The notes beneath the pieces were generated by a model that was given only the letters and a program-made list of their open reading frames with translations, did no database searches and was not told the origin of the DNA. A program made the translations under genes and the position numbers. Below are positions 16,790-26,001 of a stretch of DNA of 64,000 nucleotides, piece by piece (position 1 is the stretch's first letter; each line of letters opens with the position of its first letter). Source of the stretch: Bin87 sp963668585 (lineage in GTDB: Bacteria > Chloroflexota > Dehalococcoidia > Lucifugimonadales > UBA3495); NCBI GenBank assembly GCA_963668585.1, contig OY764869.1, positions 1,612,001 through 1,676,000 of the forward strand. Direction: 5' to 3'.

Positions 16790-18426
16790 CAATAGGCCAC
16801 CGCCTGTCCGTCGCCGCGCGGGTCGGACGCGCCGGTGAGGACGCCCCGCCGCGAGTCGCGCGTGATGAGTTGCACCACGCCATTGTAGGAGCCCAATGGG
16901 TTCTGCACCACGGTGTGGCCCATGCGCTTGAGGTCGCGGATGGTGTCGTCGGGCATGCCGACTTCCACGCGCAATTCGCCGGGCCGGTTGATGGTGGAAG
17001 GATCGGTGCCGGGGAAACTGAACCAACGCGGGGATTCGACTGCATCCTGCGGCTGCAGGCCGCCGTCGATCAACTTGGTCAGCATCTGGATGCCGCCCTG
17101 GGGCTGGAAATCCCCGCCGGGGGTTCCGCCGACGATGGCAACCTCGCCGTTGACGGTGGTGAGGTAGCAGTTGAGGGTGTGCATGGTGCGCTTGCCGGGG
17201 GCGATGACGTTGGGATGGCCGGCTTCCAGGCTGAAACCGCGGCCGCCCCGGTTGTTGAACAGCACGCCCGTGCCGGGGGCGACAACGCCGGAACCGAAAC
17301 CGTTGGAAAGGCTATGTATCCAACTGACGGCATTGCCGGCGCCATCGGCGACGCAGAAGTAGGTGGTGTCGCCCAATCCGTTGGTGGGAACCAGGGGGCG
17401 CACCTCGTCGCCGGCCTGGAAGGGGTGAATCTGGTCGCGGCGCATGTCGGCATACTCGCTGGACAGCAGGCCGTCCAACGGCCATTCGACGAAGTTGGTG
17501 TCGCCGGCCAGGCGGTTGCGGTCGGAGTAGGCGATTTTCTTGGCCTCCACCTGCAGGTGAATCGAATCGGCGGAGTTGGGCGTCATGGAGGAGAGGTCGT
17601 GGCCGCACACGATGTTCAGCATTTCCAGCAGAATGAATCCCTGGGAGGGAGGGCGGGTCTGGAAAACGGTGTGCTCGCGGTAGCGCGTGCTGATGGGTTC
17701 GCAGACGTCGGCCTGCTGGGAGGCGAAATCCGCTTCGGTGAACAGCCCGCCGTCAGCGGTGGCCTGGTTGAGTCCGGCCACCAACTGGGAGGTGAGGTCG
17801 CTGCGGTAGTAGGCGTCCGCGCCACCCTGGGCGACGCGGCGGATGGTGTTGGCGAGGTCGGGATTGGCCAGCAATTCTCCCTCCCGAGGCGGCCGTCCGT
17901 TGGTGAGGTAGATGTCGGCGGTGGCGGTGTGCCGGGCCAGCAGTTCCGCGTTGTTGGCGAAAGAGCGGGCGACGCGGGAAGGAACGGGGAATCCCTTTTC
18001 GGCGTAGTGGATGGCCGGAGCCAGCAGGTCGGGCATGGGGATGGTGCAGAAGTTGCGGTGCATGGTTTCCCACGCCGCGGCCTCTCCGGGCACCGAGACG
18101 GAGTGAGGGCCGGTGATGGGCATGAGCGCGAGACCCTGCTGGCGGTAGTATTCGGCCTCAGCGCCGGAACCGGCGACTCCACTGCTGTTGATGTTGGTGA
18201 CTGTCCCGGAGGCGGCATCGTAGGCGAGGATGAAAGAATCACCGCCCAGGCCGCACATTGGGACGAGGGTGACGGCCTCCACACCGGCGACGGCGAGAGC
18301 GGCGTCAAACGCCGTTCCACCGTCCTGCAGGACACGCAGACCGGCAGCGGCCGCAAGCGGGGAATTTGAGCAAATCATGCCTTGCTGGCCATGCACGGCG
18401 CTGCGGGTGAGGTTGGTGATGGACAT
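16789..18426 (-). CDS. ggt: Gamma-glutamyltransferase (Ntn hydrolase)
   Basis: 545 residues from the ATG at 18426 with GGAGG nine bases upstream. The enzyme self-cleaves before a threonine that becomes the N-terminal nucleophile; here the candidate is in GLGDTTYFCVAD (about residue 355). Other family parts are GGTAFDAALA near residue 40, NNRGGRGFSLEAGHPN and TPGGDFQPQGGIQM. It transfers or hydrolyses gamma-glutamyl groups from glutathione and related peptides. No signal peptide is visible, so it may be cytoplasmic and closer to the GGT-like acylase subfamily. The following lipoprotein gene overlaps its stop codon. Confidence 0.9.
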   Translation of the reverse strand: MSITNLTRSAVHGQQGMICSNSPLAAAAGLRVLQDGGTAFDAALAVAGVEAVTLVPMCGLGGDSFILAYDAASGTVTNINSSGVAGSGAEAEYYRQQGLALMPITGPHSVSVPGEAAAWETMHRNFCTIPMPDLLAPAIHYAEKGFPVPSRVARSFANNAELLARHTATADIYLTNGRPPREGELLANPDLANTIRRVAQGGADAYYRSDLTSQLVAGLNQATADGGLFTEADFASQQADVCEPISTRYREHTVFQTRPPSQGFILLEMLNIVCGHDLSSMTPNSADSIHLQVEAKKIAYSDRNRLAGDTNFVEWPLDGLLSSEYADMRRDQIHPFQAGDEVRPLVPTNGLGDTTYFCVADGAGNAVSWIHSLSNGFGSGVVAPGTGVLFNNRGGRGFSLEAGHPNVIAPGKRTMHTLNCYLTTVNGEVAIVGGTPGGDFQPQGGIQMLTKLIDGGLQPQDAVESPRWFSFPGTDPSTINRPGELRVEVGMPDDTIRDLKRMGHTVVQNPLGSYNGVVQLITRDSRRGVLTGASDPRGDGQAVAY

Positions 18427-18578
18427 GGTGTGGGCCTCCGTCGGCATTTTGTGATGGACGGTTGTGCTGGTGTGTCAATAATCCTACACCTCTCGTTGGC
18501 TGGCAAGCGTGAGAGGTGTCTAAGTTGGTTTTTCGCCAGGGTTGGTTCGATGGGTCATGTTGCATCGCGCAATGGGTG

Positions 18579-18600
18579 GGGGCGAATCATGATTCGCCCC
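18579..18600. repeat. Perfect 22-bp palindromic repeat, copy 2
   Basis: The left arm GGGGCGAATCA is followed at once by its exact reverse complement, with TACATC after it. The identical 22 bases occur at 40267. It lies in the 250-base spacer between folK and ggt, 78 bases downstream of the folK stop. The rest of this spacer shows no gene. Confidence 0.8.
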
Positions 18601-18677
18601 TACATCCGGGAAACTGCGAGGGGAAGCGCCAGCGATGCGAATGGGAGTATCTTGCGCATGGCGAGTTGGGGCGAATG

Positions 18678-19193
18678 TCAGGCGACTGGGGCATCGCCCC
18701 AGCGGACCACCCCGTCTTTGCCATCCACGTCTGCCAGCAAGGCCTGCGCGGTCGTGCCGTCGGGGGGAACCTGGATGTCCGGCGCGATTTCGGCAAGCGG
18801 GACGAGGGCGAAGGCCCGCTGGGCCAGTCGGACGTGGGGTATCTGCAGGTCGGGGTCGTCAACGCTGATCCGCCGGCCGCCGTAGAGCAGGATGTCCACG
18901 TCGATCAGGCGGGGGCCCCAGCGGTAGGACTCGGTGCGGCCAATCAGCGACTCCACGCGCTTGCATTCAGCGAGCAGGTCCACGGGGGTCAGAGTGGTCT
19001 CGAAGGCGGCGACGATGTTGAGGAAGTTTGGCTGGTCAGCGATGGCCCAGGGTTCGGTTTCGTACACCGAGGAACAGGCTGACAAACGCAACCCGGGGGT
19101 GGCGTCCAGCACACGCAGGGCTTCCGTCAGGGCAGCGAGACGGTCGCCCAGGTTTCCGCCCAGACAAAGGTGGGTGATCAGCGGTTCGGCCAT
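18678..19193 (-). CDS. folK: 2-amino-4-hydroxy-6-hydroxymethyldihydropteridine pyrophosphokinase
   Basis: 171 residues. LGGNLGDRLAAL at the N-terminus, YETEPWAIADQPNFLNIV in the middle and RWGPRLIDVDILLYG (about residues 91-105, with the Mg-binding DVD) are the HPPK signature. It activates the pterin with ATP as the step before dihydropteroate synthase. The GGAGG nine bases before its ATG lies inside the end of folP, and the two genes overlap by 16 bases, so they form one operon. Confidence 0.95.
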   Translation of the reverse strand: MAEPLITHLCLGGNLGDRLAALTEALRVLDATPGLRLSACSSVYETEPWAIADQPNFLNIVAAFETTLTPVDLLAECKRVESLIGRTESYRWGPRLIDVDILLYGGRRISVDDPDLQIPHVRLAQRAFALVPLAEIAPDIQVPPDGTTAQALLADVDGKDGVVRWGDAPVA

Positions 19194-20062
19194 TCTGCCG
19201 GCCTCCAGTCGCGTACGATGGCATCGGTCATGCGGGCTACGCGCACCATCTCCCTGACGTCGTGGACGCGCACGATGTCTGCGCCGCCGGCGATGCTCAT
19301 GCTGACGGCGGCGGCGGTGCCTTCGGTCCGCTCGTCCGGGGGCAGATTCAGGATTCGGCCGATGGTGGATTTGCGTGATACGCCCAGCAACAGGGGAAAA
19401 CCCTCCGCGCGCAGTTCGGGAAGACGACGCAGCAGTTCGAGGTTCTGGTCGGCGTTTTTGCCGAAGCCGATGCCGGGGTCAAGGATGATGTTGTGGTCGG
19501 CGACGCCGGCGGCGCGGGCGATGCTCACGCTGCGGCGCAGTCCCTCAATCACGTCCGGCACCAGGTCGTCGTATTGAGTTCCGATCTGGTTGTGCATCAG
19601 GACCGCGGGCACACCGGCGCGGGCGACGGTGGGAGCCATTGGGCCGTCGGCGAGGAGACCCCACACGTCGTTGACCATCGCGGCGCCGGCGGCAACCGCC
19701 CGCTGCGCCACCCGGGCTTTGTAGGTGTCCACGCTGACCGGGATGCTGACGGCCGCGCAGATGGCGGCAAGCGGGGCGAGCAGACGCGAGGTTTCCACTT
19801 CGGCCGAGATGGGTTGACTGCCGGGCCGGGTTGACTCGGCGCCCACGTCGATGAAATCGGCGCCTTCGGCTTCCAGGCGTTGCGCCAAAGCGACGGCGGC
19901 GCTGACGTCGTCGGTAAGGGCAAGGCCGTCGCCGGAGAAGGAATCGGGCGTCAGATTGATGATGCCCATGATGTAGGTGCGACGACCCCAGACCAAGGGT
20001 TCGCCGTGAGCGACGGTCAGGTTCAGGGCGGGTGCTGGTGAAGTGGTATCGGAATGCGACAA
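19178..20062 (-). CDS. folP: Dihydropteroate synthase
   Basis: 294 residues from a TTG at 20062 with GGGAG nine bases upstream. No ATG precedes the conserved IMGIINLTPDSFSGDG, so the TTG is the best start; a longer frame would run into the divergent gene. Other family blocks are DFIDVGAESTRPGSQPIS, VSVDTYKARVAQRA, MVNDVWG, DPGIGFGK and LLLGVSRKSTIGRIL. It joins the activated pterin to p-aminobenzoate. It heads folP-folK; other folate genes are not in the window. Confidence 0.94.
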   Translation of the reverse strand: MSHSDTTSPAPALNLTVAHGEPLVWGRRTYIMGIINLTPDSFSGDGLALTDDVSAAVALAQRLEAEGADFIDVGAESTRPGSQPISAEVETSRLLAPLAAICAAVSIPVSVDTYKARVAQRAVAAGAAMVNDVWGLLADGPMAPTVARAGVPAVLMHNQIGTQYDDLVPDVIEGLRRSVSIARAAGVADHNIILDPGIGFGKNADQNLELLRRLPELRAEGFPLLLGVSRKSTIGRILNLPPDERTEGTAAAVSMSIAGGADIVRVHDVREMVRVARMTDAIVRDWRPAEWPNR

Positions 20063-20097
20063 CGCGATGCTCCCTTCCGCCGGATGGTGGCGGTCGG

Positions 20098-20107
20098 TGC
20101 TATTATA
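20098..20107. promoter_or_regulatory. Overlapping divergent -10 elements
   Basis: Reading plus, TGC then TATTAT (20101-20106) forms an extended -10 toward the carboxyltransferase. Reading minus, TATAAT (20107-20102) faces folP and would start RNA near 20095, 33 bases before its TTG. The two hexamers share five bases. Confidence 0.55.
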
Positions 20108-20177
20108 CCGGCCAAACCGACTGCCGAAATGCGTCCGAACGAACGGACGCCGGGCAGTATTGCCGCCGGAGGCCGAC

Positions 20178-21758
20178 TTGACCACGACCAACGAAGCACC
20201 TCTCGAATCGACGGGCGACGCCAAACTGGAACACCTGCTGGAACTCAGCGAGCAATCCGCCCAGGGCGGCGGGCAACGCCGGATTGACCAGCAGCACCAG
20301 CGGGGCAAGAAGACGGCGCAGGAACGCCTGGAATTGCTGATGGATCCGGGGACATTCCAGGAGATTGACCGGTTCGTCACGCATCGCACCACCGAGTTCG
20401 GGCTGGACCGGCAGATTTTCCTCGGAGACGCGGTGGTGACCGGATACGGGAACATCGACGGGCGGCAGGTATTCGCCTACGCCCAGGATTTCACGGTGTT
20501 CGGCGGTTCGCTATCGGAGGTGGTGGGGCAGAAGATCTGCAAGGTGATGGATCTGGCGGCCAAGACGGGTTGCCCGATGATCGGCATCTGCGACTCGGGC
20601 GGCGCGCGGATCCAGGAGGGGGCGCTGAGCCTGGCGGCCTACGGGGACATATTCCTGCGCAACACCCTGTACTCCGGCGTGGTGCCGCAGATTTCCGTGA
20701 TCATGGGCCCGTCTGCGGGCGGCGCGGTGTACTCGCCGGCGATCACCGATTTCATCTTCATGGTGCGCGGCACCGGGCAGATGTACATCACGGGGCCGGA
20801 CGTGGTGCGCGCGGTGACGGGAGAGGACGTGACGCACGAGCAGTTGGGCGGCGCGGATGCTCACGCCTCCCGCAGCGGGGTCGCCCACTTCGTCGCCGAT
20901 TCGGAGGAGGAATGCCTGGAGGAACTGCGCCGTCTGATTTCGTTCCTGCCGCTGAACAACCTGGACGACCCGCCGACCTACCGGACCGCCGATCCGGCCG
21001 GCCGGTCTGACGAGGCTCTGCGCGGCATTGTTCCCGCAGAACCGAACCGGCCGTACGACATCCGGGAGATCATCTACCACATGGTGGATGATGAGGACTT
21101 CATGGAGGTGCATGCCGGCTACGCGGCCAACGTGGTGGTTGGATTCGGTCGCATGGGGGGCCGGACGGTGGGCCTGGTGGGGAATCAGCCGGCGTTTCTG
21201 GCCGGCGTGCTGGACATCAACGCATCCGCGAAAGCGTCAAGGTTCGTCCGGTTCTGCGACTGCTTCAACATCCCGCTGGTGACGCTGGTGGACGTGCCGG
21301 GGTTCATGCCGGGCACCGAGCAGGAATACGGCGGCATCATCCGCCACGGAGCCAAGCTGATCTATGCCTACGCGGAGGCCACGGTGCCCAAGGTCGCGTT
21401 GATCACCCGCAAGGCCTACGGCGGCGCGTACATTGTGATGAGCAGCAAGCACCTGCGGTCGGACGTGAACCTGGCATGGCCCAGCGCGGAGATCGCGGTG
21501 ATGGGGCCCGACGGCGCGGTGAACATCATCTACCGGGAGGAGATCGGCACGGCAGACGACCCCGATTCCCGGCGGGCCGAACTGATCGCCGACTACCAGG
21601 ATCGGTTCACGAACCCCTACGTGGCCGCCAACCGAGGCTACCTGGACGACGTGATTGACCCGGCGGCGACGCGCCCCACGGTGATACGGGCGCTGGAAAT
21701 GCTGCAAAACAAGCGGGACACGCTGCCGTCCAAAAAGCACGGGAATATCCCGCTATAA
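20178..21758 (+). CDS. Acyl-CoA carboxylase carboxyltransferase (propionyl-CoA carboxylase beta type)
   Basis: 526 residues from a TTG at 20178 with GGAGG eight bases upstream. It has the two crotonase-like halves of carboxyltransferases. The N-terminal half contains ICDSGGARIQEGALSLAAYG and GPSAGGAVYSPAITDFIFM; the C-terminal half contains VDVPGFMPGTEQEYGGIIRHG and RKAYGGAYIVMSSKHL. It moves carboxyl from biotin to propionyl-CoA or a related acyl-CoA. The length is normal for PccB/MmdA. The biotin carboxylase and biotin carrier subunits are not nearby, so they must be encoded elsewhere. It is followed by an LLM monooxygenase with its own -10 element. Confidence 0.92.
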   Translation: MTTTNEAPLESTGDAKLEHLLELSEQSAQGGGQRRIDQQHQRGKKTAQERLELLMDPGTFQEIDRFVTHRTTEFGLDRQIFLGDAVVTGYGNIDGRQVFAYAQDFTVFGGSLSEVVGQKICKVMDLAAKTGCPMIGICDSGGARIQEGALSLAAYGDIFLRNTLYSGVVPQISVIMGPSAGGAVYSPAITDFIFMVRGTGQMYITGPDVVRAVTGEDVTHEQLGGADAHASRSGVAHFVADSEEECLEELRRLISFLPLNNLDDPPTYRTADPAGRSDEALRGIVPAEPNRPYDIREIIYHMVDDEDFMEVHAGYAANVVVGFGRMGGRTVGLVGNQPAFLAGVLDINASAKASRFVRFCDCFNIPLVTLVDVPGFMPGTEQEYGGIIRHGAKLIYAYAEATVPKVALITRKAYGGAYIVMSSKHLRSDVNLAWPSAEIAVMGPDGAVNIIYREEIGTADDPDSRRAELIADYQDRFTNPYVAANRGYLDDVIDPAATRPTVIRALEMLQNKRDTLPSKKHGNIPL

Positions 21759-21759
21759 T
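21754..21759 (+). promoter_or_regulatory. -10 element before LLM monooxygenase
   Basis: A perfect TATAAT preceded by CCGC covers the last codon and stop of the carboxyltransferase gene. RNA would start near 21766, 35 bases before the ATG at 21801 with its GGAG site. No good -35 is visible. Confidence 0.45.
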
Positions 21760-21800
21760 TGGCGCTGCCAGATCCGACTCGATCACCCCGGAGTAACGAT

Positions 21801-22826
21801 ATGGAGTTCGGCGTTTTTTACCAGATCCCCTGCGGCGAAGGTCAGACGCCGGCCGGGCGTTATGCCGACGTGATGGCGCAGGTGCAGTTGGCGGACCGGT
21901 TGGGCTACGACATGGCCTGGCTGGCTGAGTTGCATTTTGCCCGCCAATTCTCGGTGATGCCGGCGCCGCTGATGATGGCGTCCGCGTTGTCGCAGACCAC
22001 CGAGCAGATCATGCTGGGCACGGCGGTCAATCTGCTGCCGCTGCATCACCCGCTGCGGATTGCTGAGGAGGTGGCGACGCTGGACGTGCTTTCGGGCGGA
22101 CGCGCCGTTTTCGGCATCGGACGGGGTTCCAACCCGAACCACTATCGAGGGTACGGGATTCCCATCGAGGAACGAAACGACCGGTTCGTGGAGGGCCTGG
22201 ACCTGGCGTTGCGGGCCTGGACGGAAGACTCGCTCGACTATCACGGGCAGTTCTATCAGGCCGAAGGGATCCGGCTGGAACCCAGGCCGATCCAGAAGCC
22301 GCACCCGCCGGTGTACATCGCGTCCAACGGGGCCGACACCTTCCCGCTGGTGGGGAGCCTGGGCCACAGCATCCTGGTGACGCCGCTGATCATCACGGTG
22401 CAGGGGGTCAGCGACGGTCTGGCATCATACCGGGACACGCTGGCCGAGCACGGACACGATGCCTCGGCCGTGAAGGTGGTGGTCAACGTGCCGGTGTACG
22501 TGGGAGAGACGGAAGAATCGGCGAAGGCGGGTTTCGCGCCAACGGTGAACAACTACCTGGGCACGCTGCGCGGAATGCAGAACAATTCCCGCGGTTCCAG
22601 CCGCGCCAGCCAGCTAACCTATGAGGACATTTACGGCGAGTTGGGAGCCATCGGCACGCCCCGGCAGGTGATTGACAGGCTGGCTGAGTTCCGTGATCTG
22701 TACCAGCCTCAGGAGTTCATGTGCTGGTTCAACATCGGCGGCATCCTGTCCAACGAAGAAGTGGGACGATCGATGAAGCTGTTTGCGGAAGAGGTGATGC
22801 CCCACTTCCAGAACGGAACCGCATGA
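21801..22826 (+). CDS. LLM-class (luciferase-like) flavin-dependent monooxygenase
   Basis: 341 residues from ATG 21801 with GGAGTAA upstream; an in-frame upstream TTG is less likely. The TIM-barrel luciferase family is clear from MEFGVFYQIPCGEGQTPAGR, WLAELHF, LGTAVNLLPLHHPLRIAEEV, LDVLSGGRAVFGIGRG and the late GTPRQVIDRLAEF. Members use FMNH2 or F420 to oxidise organic compounds; which cofactor is used here cannot be decided. Such enzymes are expanded in soil and marine heterotrophs. No flavin reductase is adjacent. Confidence 0.88.
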   Translation: MEFGVFYQIPCGEGQTPAGRYADVMAQVQLADRLGYDMAWLAELHFARQFSVMPAPLMMASALSQTTEQIMLGTAVNLLPLHHPLRIAEEVATLDVLSGGRAVFGIGRGSNPNHYRGYGIPIEERNDRFVEGLDLALRAWTEDSLDYHGQFYQAEGIRLEPRPIQKPHPPVYIASNGADTFPLVGSLGHSILVTPLIITVQGVSDGLASYRDTLAEHGHDASAVKVVVNVPVYVGETEESAKAGFAPTVNNYLGTLRGMQNNSRGSSRASQLTYEDIYGELGAIGTPRQVIDRLAEFRDLYQPQEFMCWFNIGGILSNEEVGRSMKLFAEEVMPHFQNGTA

Positions 22827-22877
22827 GGGAGCGCGGCTTGTTGGGCGCTCTCGATTGACAAGCTACGGTGATTGAAA

Positions 22878-24224
22878 ATGACCGGTCGGCGCGACACCGG
22901 TTCCCTGTTTGAATATGGGCAGCAGGAGTACGTCCGGGAGACGGCCCCGCTGGCTGAGCGGATGCGTCCGGCGTCGTTTGACGAGTTTGTGGGACAGGAA
23001 CACATTCTCGGCGAGGACCGGGTGCTGCGGCGGGCGATTGCTGCCGACCGGGTGCCGTCGATTCTCTTCTGGGGGCCGCCGGGATCGGGCAAGACCACGC
23101 TGGCGAGGTTGATCGCCACCGTAACCCGCGCCTACTTTGAGCCGGTGTCCGCAGTTTCGGCGGGTGTGGCCGACCTGCGCAAAGCGGTGGCGGCCGCGCA
23201 GGAACGACGCTCCTTCTACCAGCAGCCGACCATCCTGTTTGTGGATGAAATCCACCGGTTCAACAAGGCGCAACAGGACGTGATTCTGCCCCACGTTGAG
23301 GACGGCACCGTCACGTTCATTGGCGCGACCACCGAAAACCCGTCGTTTGAGGTCAATGCGCCTTTGCTGTCGCGCTGCCGGGTTTTCACCCTGCAAGCCC
23401 TGGACGCCGGCGCCGTAACGGACATCGTCGGCCGGGCGCTGGCGGATGACCGGCGCGGTTTGGGGATGCTGAACCCGCAGGTGGAACCGGATGCGCTGGC
23501 GCAACTGGTCAACGTCGCCAACGGCGACGCCAGGGTGGCCCTGAACGCCCTGGAGATGGCGGTGCTGGCCGCCGAGCCTGACACCGGCGACGTGCGCAAT
23601 GTCTCGGTGGACGCCATCTCGGATGCGCTGCAACGGCGCACACCCCAGTATGACAAGGCTGGCGACAGCCACTACGACACCATCTCGGCGTTCATCAAGT
23701 CGGTGCGAGGTTCGTCGCCCGACGGCGCGCTCTACTGGCTGGCGCGGATGCTGGAGGCCGGAGAGGACCCGCTGTTCATAGCTCGTCGGCTGGTGATACT
23801 GGCGGCGGAAGACATTGGCCTGGCCAATCCCGGAGCATTGCCGGTGGCGGTGGCCGCACAACAGGCGGTGCATTTTGTGGGGATGCCGGAGGGTCGCATC
23901 CCGCTGGCGGAGGCAACGGTGTATCTGGCGACGTCGCCCAAGAGCAACGCGGCCTACATGGCGCTGGAAAAGGCGCTGGATGATGTGCGAGGAATGCCGC
24001 ACGAACCGGTGCCGCTGCACCTGCGGAACGCCGTGACCGGACTGATGCGCGGCATGGGGTACGGAGCGGGTTACAAGTACAGCCACGACTATGAGGGGCA
24101 CTTCGAGGCGCAGGACTACCTGCCTCCGGAACTTTCCGGACGCCGATATTACGAGCCATCCGACCAGGGTTCCGAGGCGGCGATCAGCGAGAGGCTGCGC
24201 CGCTGGTGGGGAGACGGCAGTTAG
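22878..24224 (+). CDS. rarA: Replication-associated recombination protein RarA (MgsA) AAA+ ATPase
   Basis: 448 residues from ATG 22878 (a TTG two codons upstream is also possible). Family features in order: MRPASFDEFVGQEHILGE, Walker A GPPGSGKTTLARLI near residue 65, Walker B LFVDEIHRFNKAQQDVILP, sensor 1 GATTENPSFEVN, the arginine finger region LLSRCRVF, and the C-terminal tetramerisation domain with SPDGALYWLARMLEAGEDP and RRLVILAAEDIGLANP. It acts at stalled replication forks with single-strand binding protein. Its stop overlaps the stop of the convergent GNAT gene by three bases. Confidence 0.94.
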   Translation: MTGRRDTGSLFEYGQQEYVRETAPLAERMRPASFDEFVGQEHILGEDRVLRRAIAADRVPSILFWGPPGSGKTTLARLIATVTRAYFEPVSAVSAGVADLRKAVAAAQERRSFYQQPTILFVDEIHRFNKAQQDVILPHVEDGTVTFIGATTENPSFEVNAPLLSRCRVFTLQALDAGAVTDIVGRALADDRRGLGMLNPQVEPDALAQLVNVANGDARVALNALEMAVLAAEPDTGDVRNVSVDAISDALQRRTPQYDKAGDSHYDTISAFIKSVRGSSPDGALYWLARMLEAGEDPLFIARRLVILAAEDIGLANPGALPVAVAAQQAVHFVGMPEGRIPLAEATVYLATSPKSNAAYMALEKALDDVRGMPHEPVPLHLRNAVTGLMRGMGYGAGYKYSHDYEGHFEAQDYLPPELSGRRYYEPSDQGSEAAISERLRRWWGDGS

Positions 24225-24829
24225 GTCCCGGGGTGGATTCTCAGCAGGCGGGACGCTGTGTCGAGAGCGTTTTCCCACACGGGCGAGCCCACAAGTTCGT
24301 GATGGGTTGACGGGGGTTTTGGGTCGTTGGACAGGGGCGCGAGTTCCAGTTGCCACACGCCGTCGTCCCACCATTGCCCGTGCTTGTGCCCGATGTTCTC
24401 AAAGGTTCCCACGCGTCGCATGCCGATGGCTTCGTGAAGGCCGATGCTGCCCGGGTTGGGTATGGTGATGACGGCCACGGCCACCCGATACCCCTGGGCC
24501 GCCAGGCAAGGCAGCAGGGCGGCATACAGGGAGCGTGCGATCCCGCAGCGATGGAATTCGGGATGCACGTACACGGTGAGTTCGCAAGCCCATCGATATC
24601 CGCCCCGCGCCTTGAACGGACTGGCGCAGGCGTAACCCGCCACCCGACCGTTGACATCGCATACGAACCACGGCAGGAGTTTCATAACCTGGCGGATGCG
24701 TTGCTGCATCTCAGCCACCGATGGCGGTTCCTCCTCGAACGAGATGGCGGTGTCGCGCACGACGGGGGCGTAGATCTCCAGGATTTGGGCGGCGTCGGAT
24801 TCGGTAGCGAGTCTGATTCTGGCGGGCAT
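24221..24829 (-). CDS. GNAT N-acetyltransferase, phosphinothricin acetyltransferase-like
   Basis: 202 residues, ATG 24829 with GGAGG close upstream. RLATESDAAQILEIYAPVVR, TAISFEEEPPS and GYACASPFKARGGYRWACEL match the phosphinothricin/methionine-sulfone acetyltransferase branch. The acetyl-CoA-binding turn is HRCGIARSLYAALLP, and GFK-type ending motifs appear as IGMRRVGTFENIGHKHGQWW. It likely acetylates a small amino-acid-like amine. The C-terminus is about 25 residues longer than usual. Confidence 0.85.
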   Translation of the reverse strand: MPARIRLATESDAAQILEIYAPVVRDTAISFEEEPPSVAEMQQRIRQVMKLLPWFVCDVNGRVAGYACASPFKARGGYRWACELTVYVHPEFHRCGIARSLYAALLPCLAAQGYRVAVAVITIPNPGSIGLHEAIGMRRVGTFENIGHKHGQWWDDGVWQLELAPLSNDPKPPSTHHELVGSPVWENALDTASRLLRIHPGT

Positions 24830-25012
24830 CAATCCTCCGGGAACTTATGCGTCCCATTGTTGTCATAAACCTGAGCCATGCGCTCATGCGAGATTCTGAA
24901 ATATGCTTCCCTGGGGGAAGGCCGGGTTTCCCTGTTGATGGTTGTTGATGGTTATTGGAGAGGATTCCCTGACGGCGTGAGGATCTGCCGGATGCACGAA
25001 TCCCCAATGGGG

Positions 25013-25942
25013 TCAGGGCGACGTGTAGATCTGCACCAGTTGGGAAACGGTGAGGTTGGGCCGCAGGGTCCTAACGATTATGCCCCGCACCTGCCAGCCG
25101 ACAAACGTGTGTTGTCCCAGAACGGAGGGCATGAGGCGGTCGGGCACATGGAGGCGAAAGGCCCAGTCGGTTTGATCGCCGGGGTCCTGGGCGGCGGGCC
25201 GCTGCAAAACCTGGCTGCTCTCGACGACGCGGGCCTGCTTGTTGCCGGAGCGTTCCCAGCGCACCAACTCGACGCGCAGTTCGCGGGCTCTCAAAGGCTG
25301 ATGCGCCTGCACCGAGAGGGTGCCCGACATTTCCCCGCCATTCACGGCGAGGCCGGAATCCAGGGACAGGTCCAGGTTGACGTTTCGGGAACTGCGCGTG
25401 GCCTGGGGCCGGTCGGGCAGACGTTCGCCGCCGATGTGCGCCGCGTCGGGGTGGGTGAACACCACCAGTTCCTGGCTGCTTTCGCCGGCGCGGGACCGGG
25501 TCAGGTTGCCCAGCAAACCGTCGGCATTGCGGACCCATTCGGCGTTCGCGAGAATGGCGGCAGAGATCTGCCACGTGATCTGGGCGTATTTGCCTTTCAC
25601 GGTGGGCGGCGCCGGGGAGGGCAACGCGACCTGCACGGGGTAGGTGTGCGTCGCTCCGCCTTCAAGCTGCGCGTCCTGGATGAATACCCGGTCAACGTGA
25701 TCGGGAGCGCCGGCGCCCATTCGTCCACGGCGTCCTGGCAGCATCATCTGAGGTATGGCGTCCCGGGCCGAGTCGATGCGCAGCACCTCGGTCTGGGACA
25801 AGCGCAGGAGTCCCACGGCGGCGACGAAGGTTTCTCGGGGCGTGACGGCTATCTCAGCGTCAACGACATCGCCGGGGTACAGCGGGCGGGAGCTGACCGA
25901 AACCGAGATATTGGCCGAGGGCGTTGCCGTGCGCCGTAGCAT
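25013..25942 (-). CDS. Arrestin-like (Spo0M-type) beta-sandwich protein
   Basis: 309 residues from ATG 25942, with AGGTGA seven bases upstream. It is nearly all beta-strand by composition, with two halves. The N-terminal half (NISVSVSSRPLYPGDVVDAE) and the second half (LDLSLDSGLAVNGGEMSGTL) each open like arrestin or Spo0M sandwiches, which suggests an internal duplication. No catalytic residues, membrane segment or signal peptide are visible. Spo0M-like proteins affect sporulation or cell division in Bacillus; whether that applies here is unknown. I give the fold as a fair guess and no function. It lies on its own, minus strand, with 180 bases of featureless sequence on the GNAT side. Confidence 0.5.
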   Translation of the reverse strand: MLRRTATPSANISVSVSSRPLYPGDVVDAEIAVTPRETFVAAVGLLRLSQTEVLRIDSARDAIPQMMLPGRRGRMGAGAPDHVDRVFIQDAQLEGGATHTYPVQVALPSPAPPTVKGKYAQITWQISAAILANAEWVRNADGLLGNLTRSRAGESSQELVVFTHPDAAHIGGERLPDRPQATRSSRNVNLDLSLDSGLAVNGGEMSGTLSVQAHQPLRARELRVELVRWERSGNKQARVVESSQVLQRPAAQDPGDQTDWAFRLHVPDRLMPSVLGQHTFVGWQVRGIIVRTLRPNLTVSQLVQIYTSP

Positions 25943-26001
25943 TGCCAATCACCTGCATTGCCACCGTTGCGGGATTCCGGGCCAGGGGGCGAGGCCCGGC
26001 T

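Noticed and set aside
15638..17026. Lipoprotein gene starting at 17026
   Set aside because: The first 79 codons lie in the 3' part of ggt and lack a signal peptide; the TGATG-coupled ATG at 16789 directly precedes a signal sequence.
16870..18369. 499-codon plus-strand frame antisense to gamma-glutamyltransferase
   Set aside because: Gly/Val/Ala/Asp-rich shadow without any motif; the minus strand holds a complete, recognisable enzyme.
19178..20455. N-terminal extension of folP up to 20455
   Set aside because: The extra 131 codons lie over the divergent carboxyltransferase and have no similarity to folP; the TTG at 20062 with GGGAG is a better start.
24878..25939. 353-codon plus-strand frame opposite the arrestin-like gene
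   Set aside because: The arrestin-like frame has a ribosome site and an internal repeat of strand patterns; the plus-strand frame is Gly/Gln/His-rich with no motif. The choice is less certain here than elsewhere.
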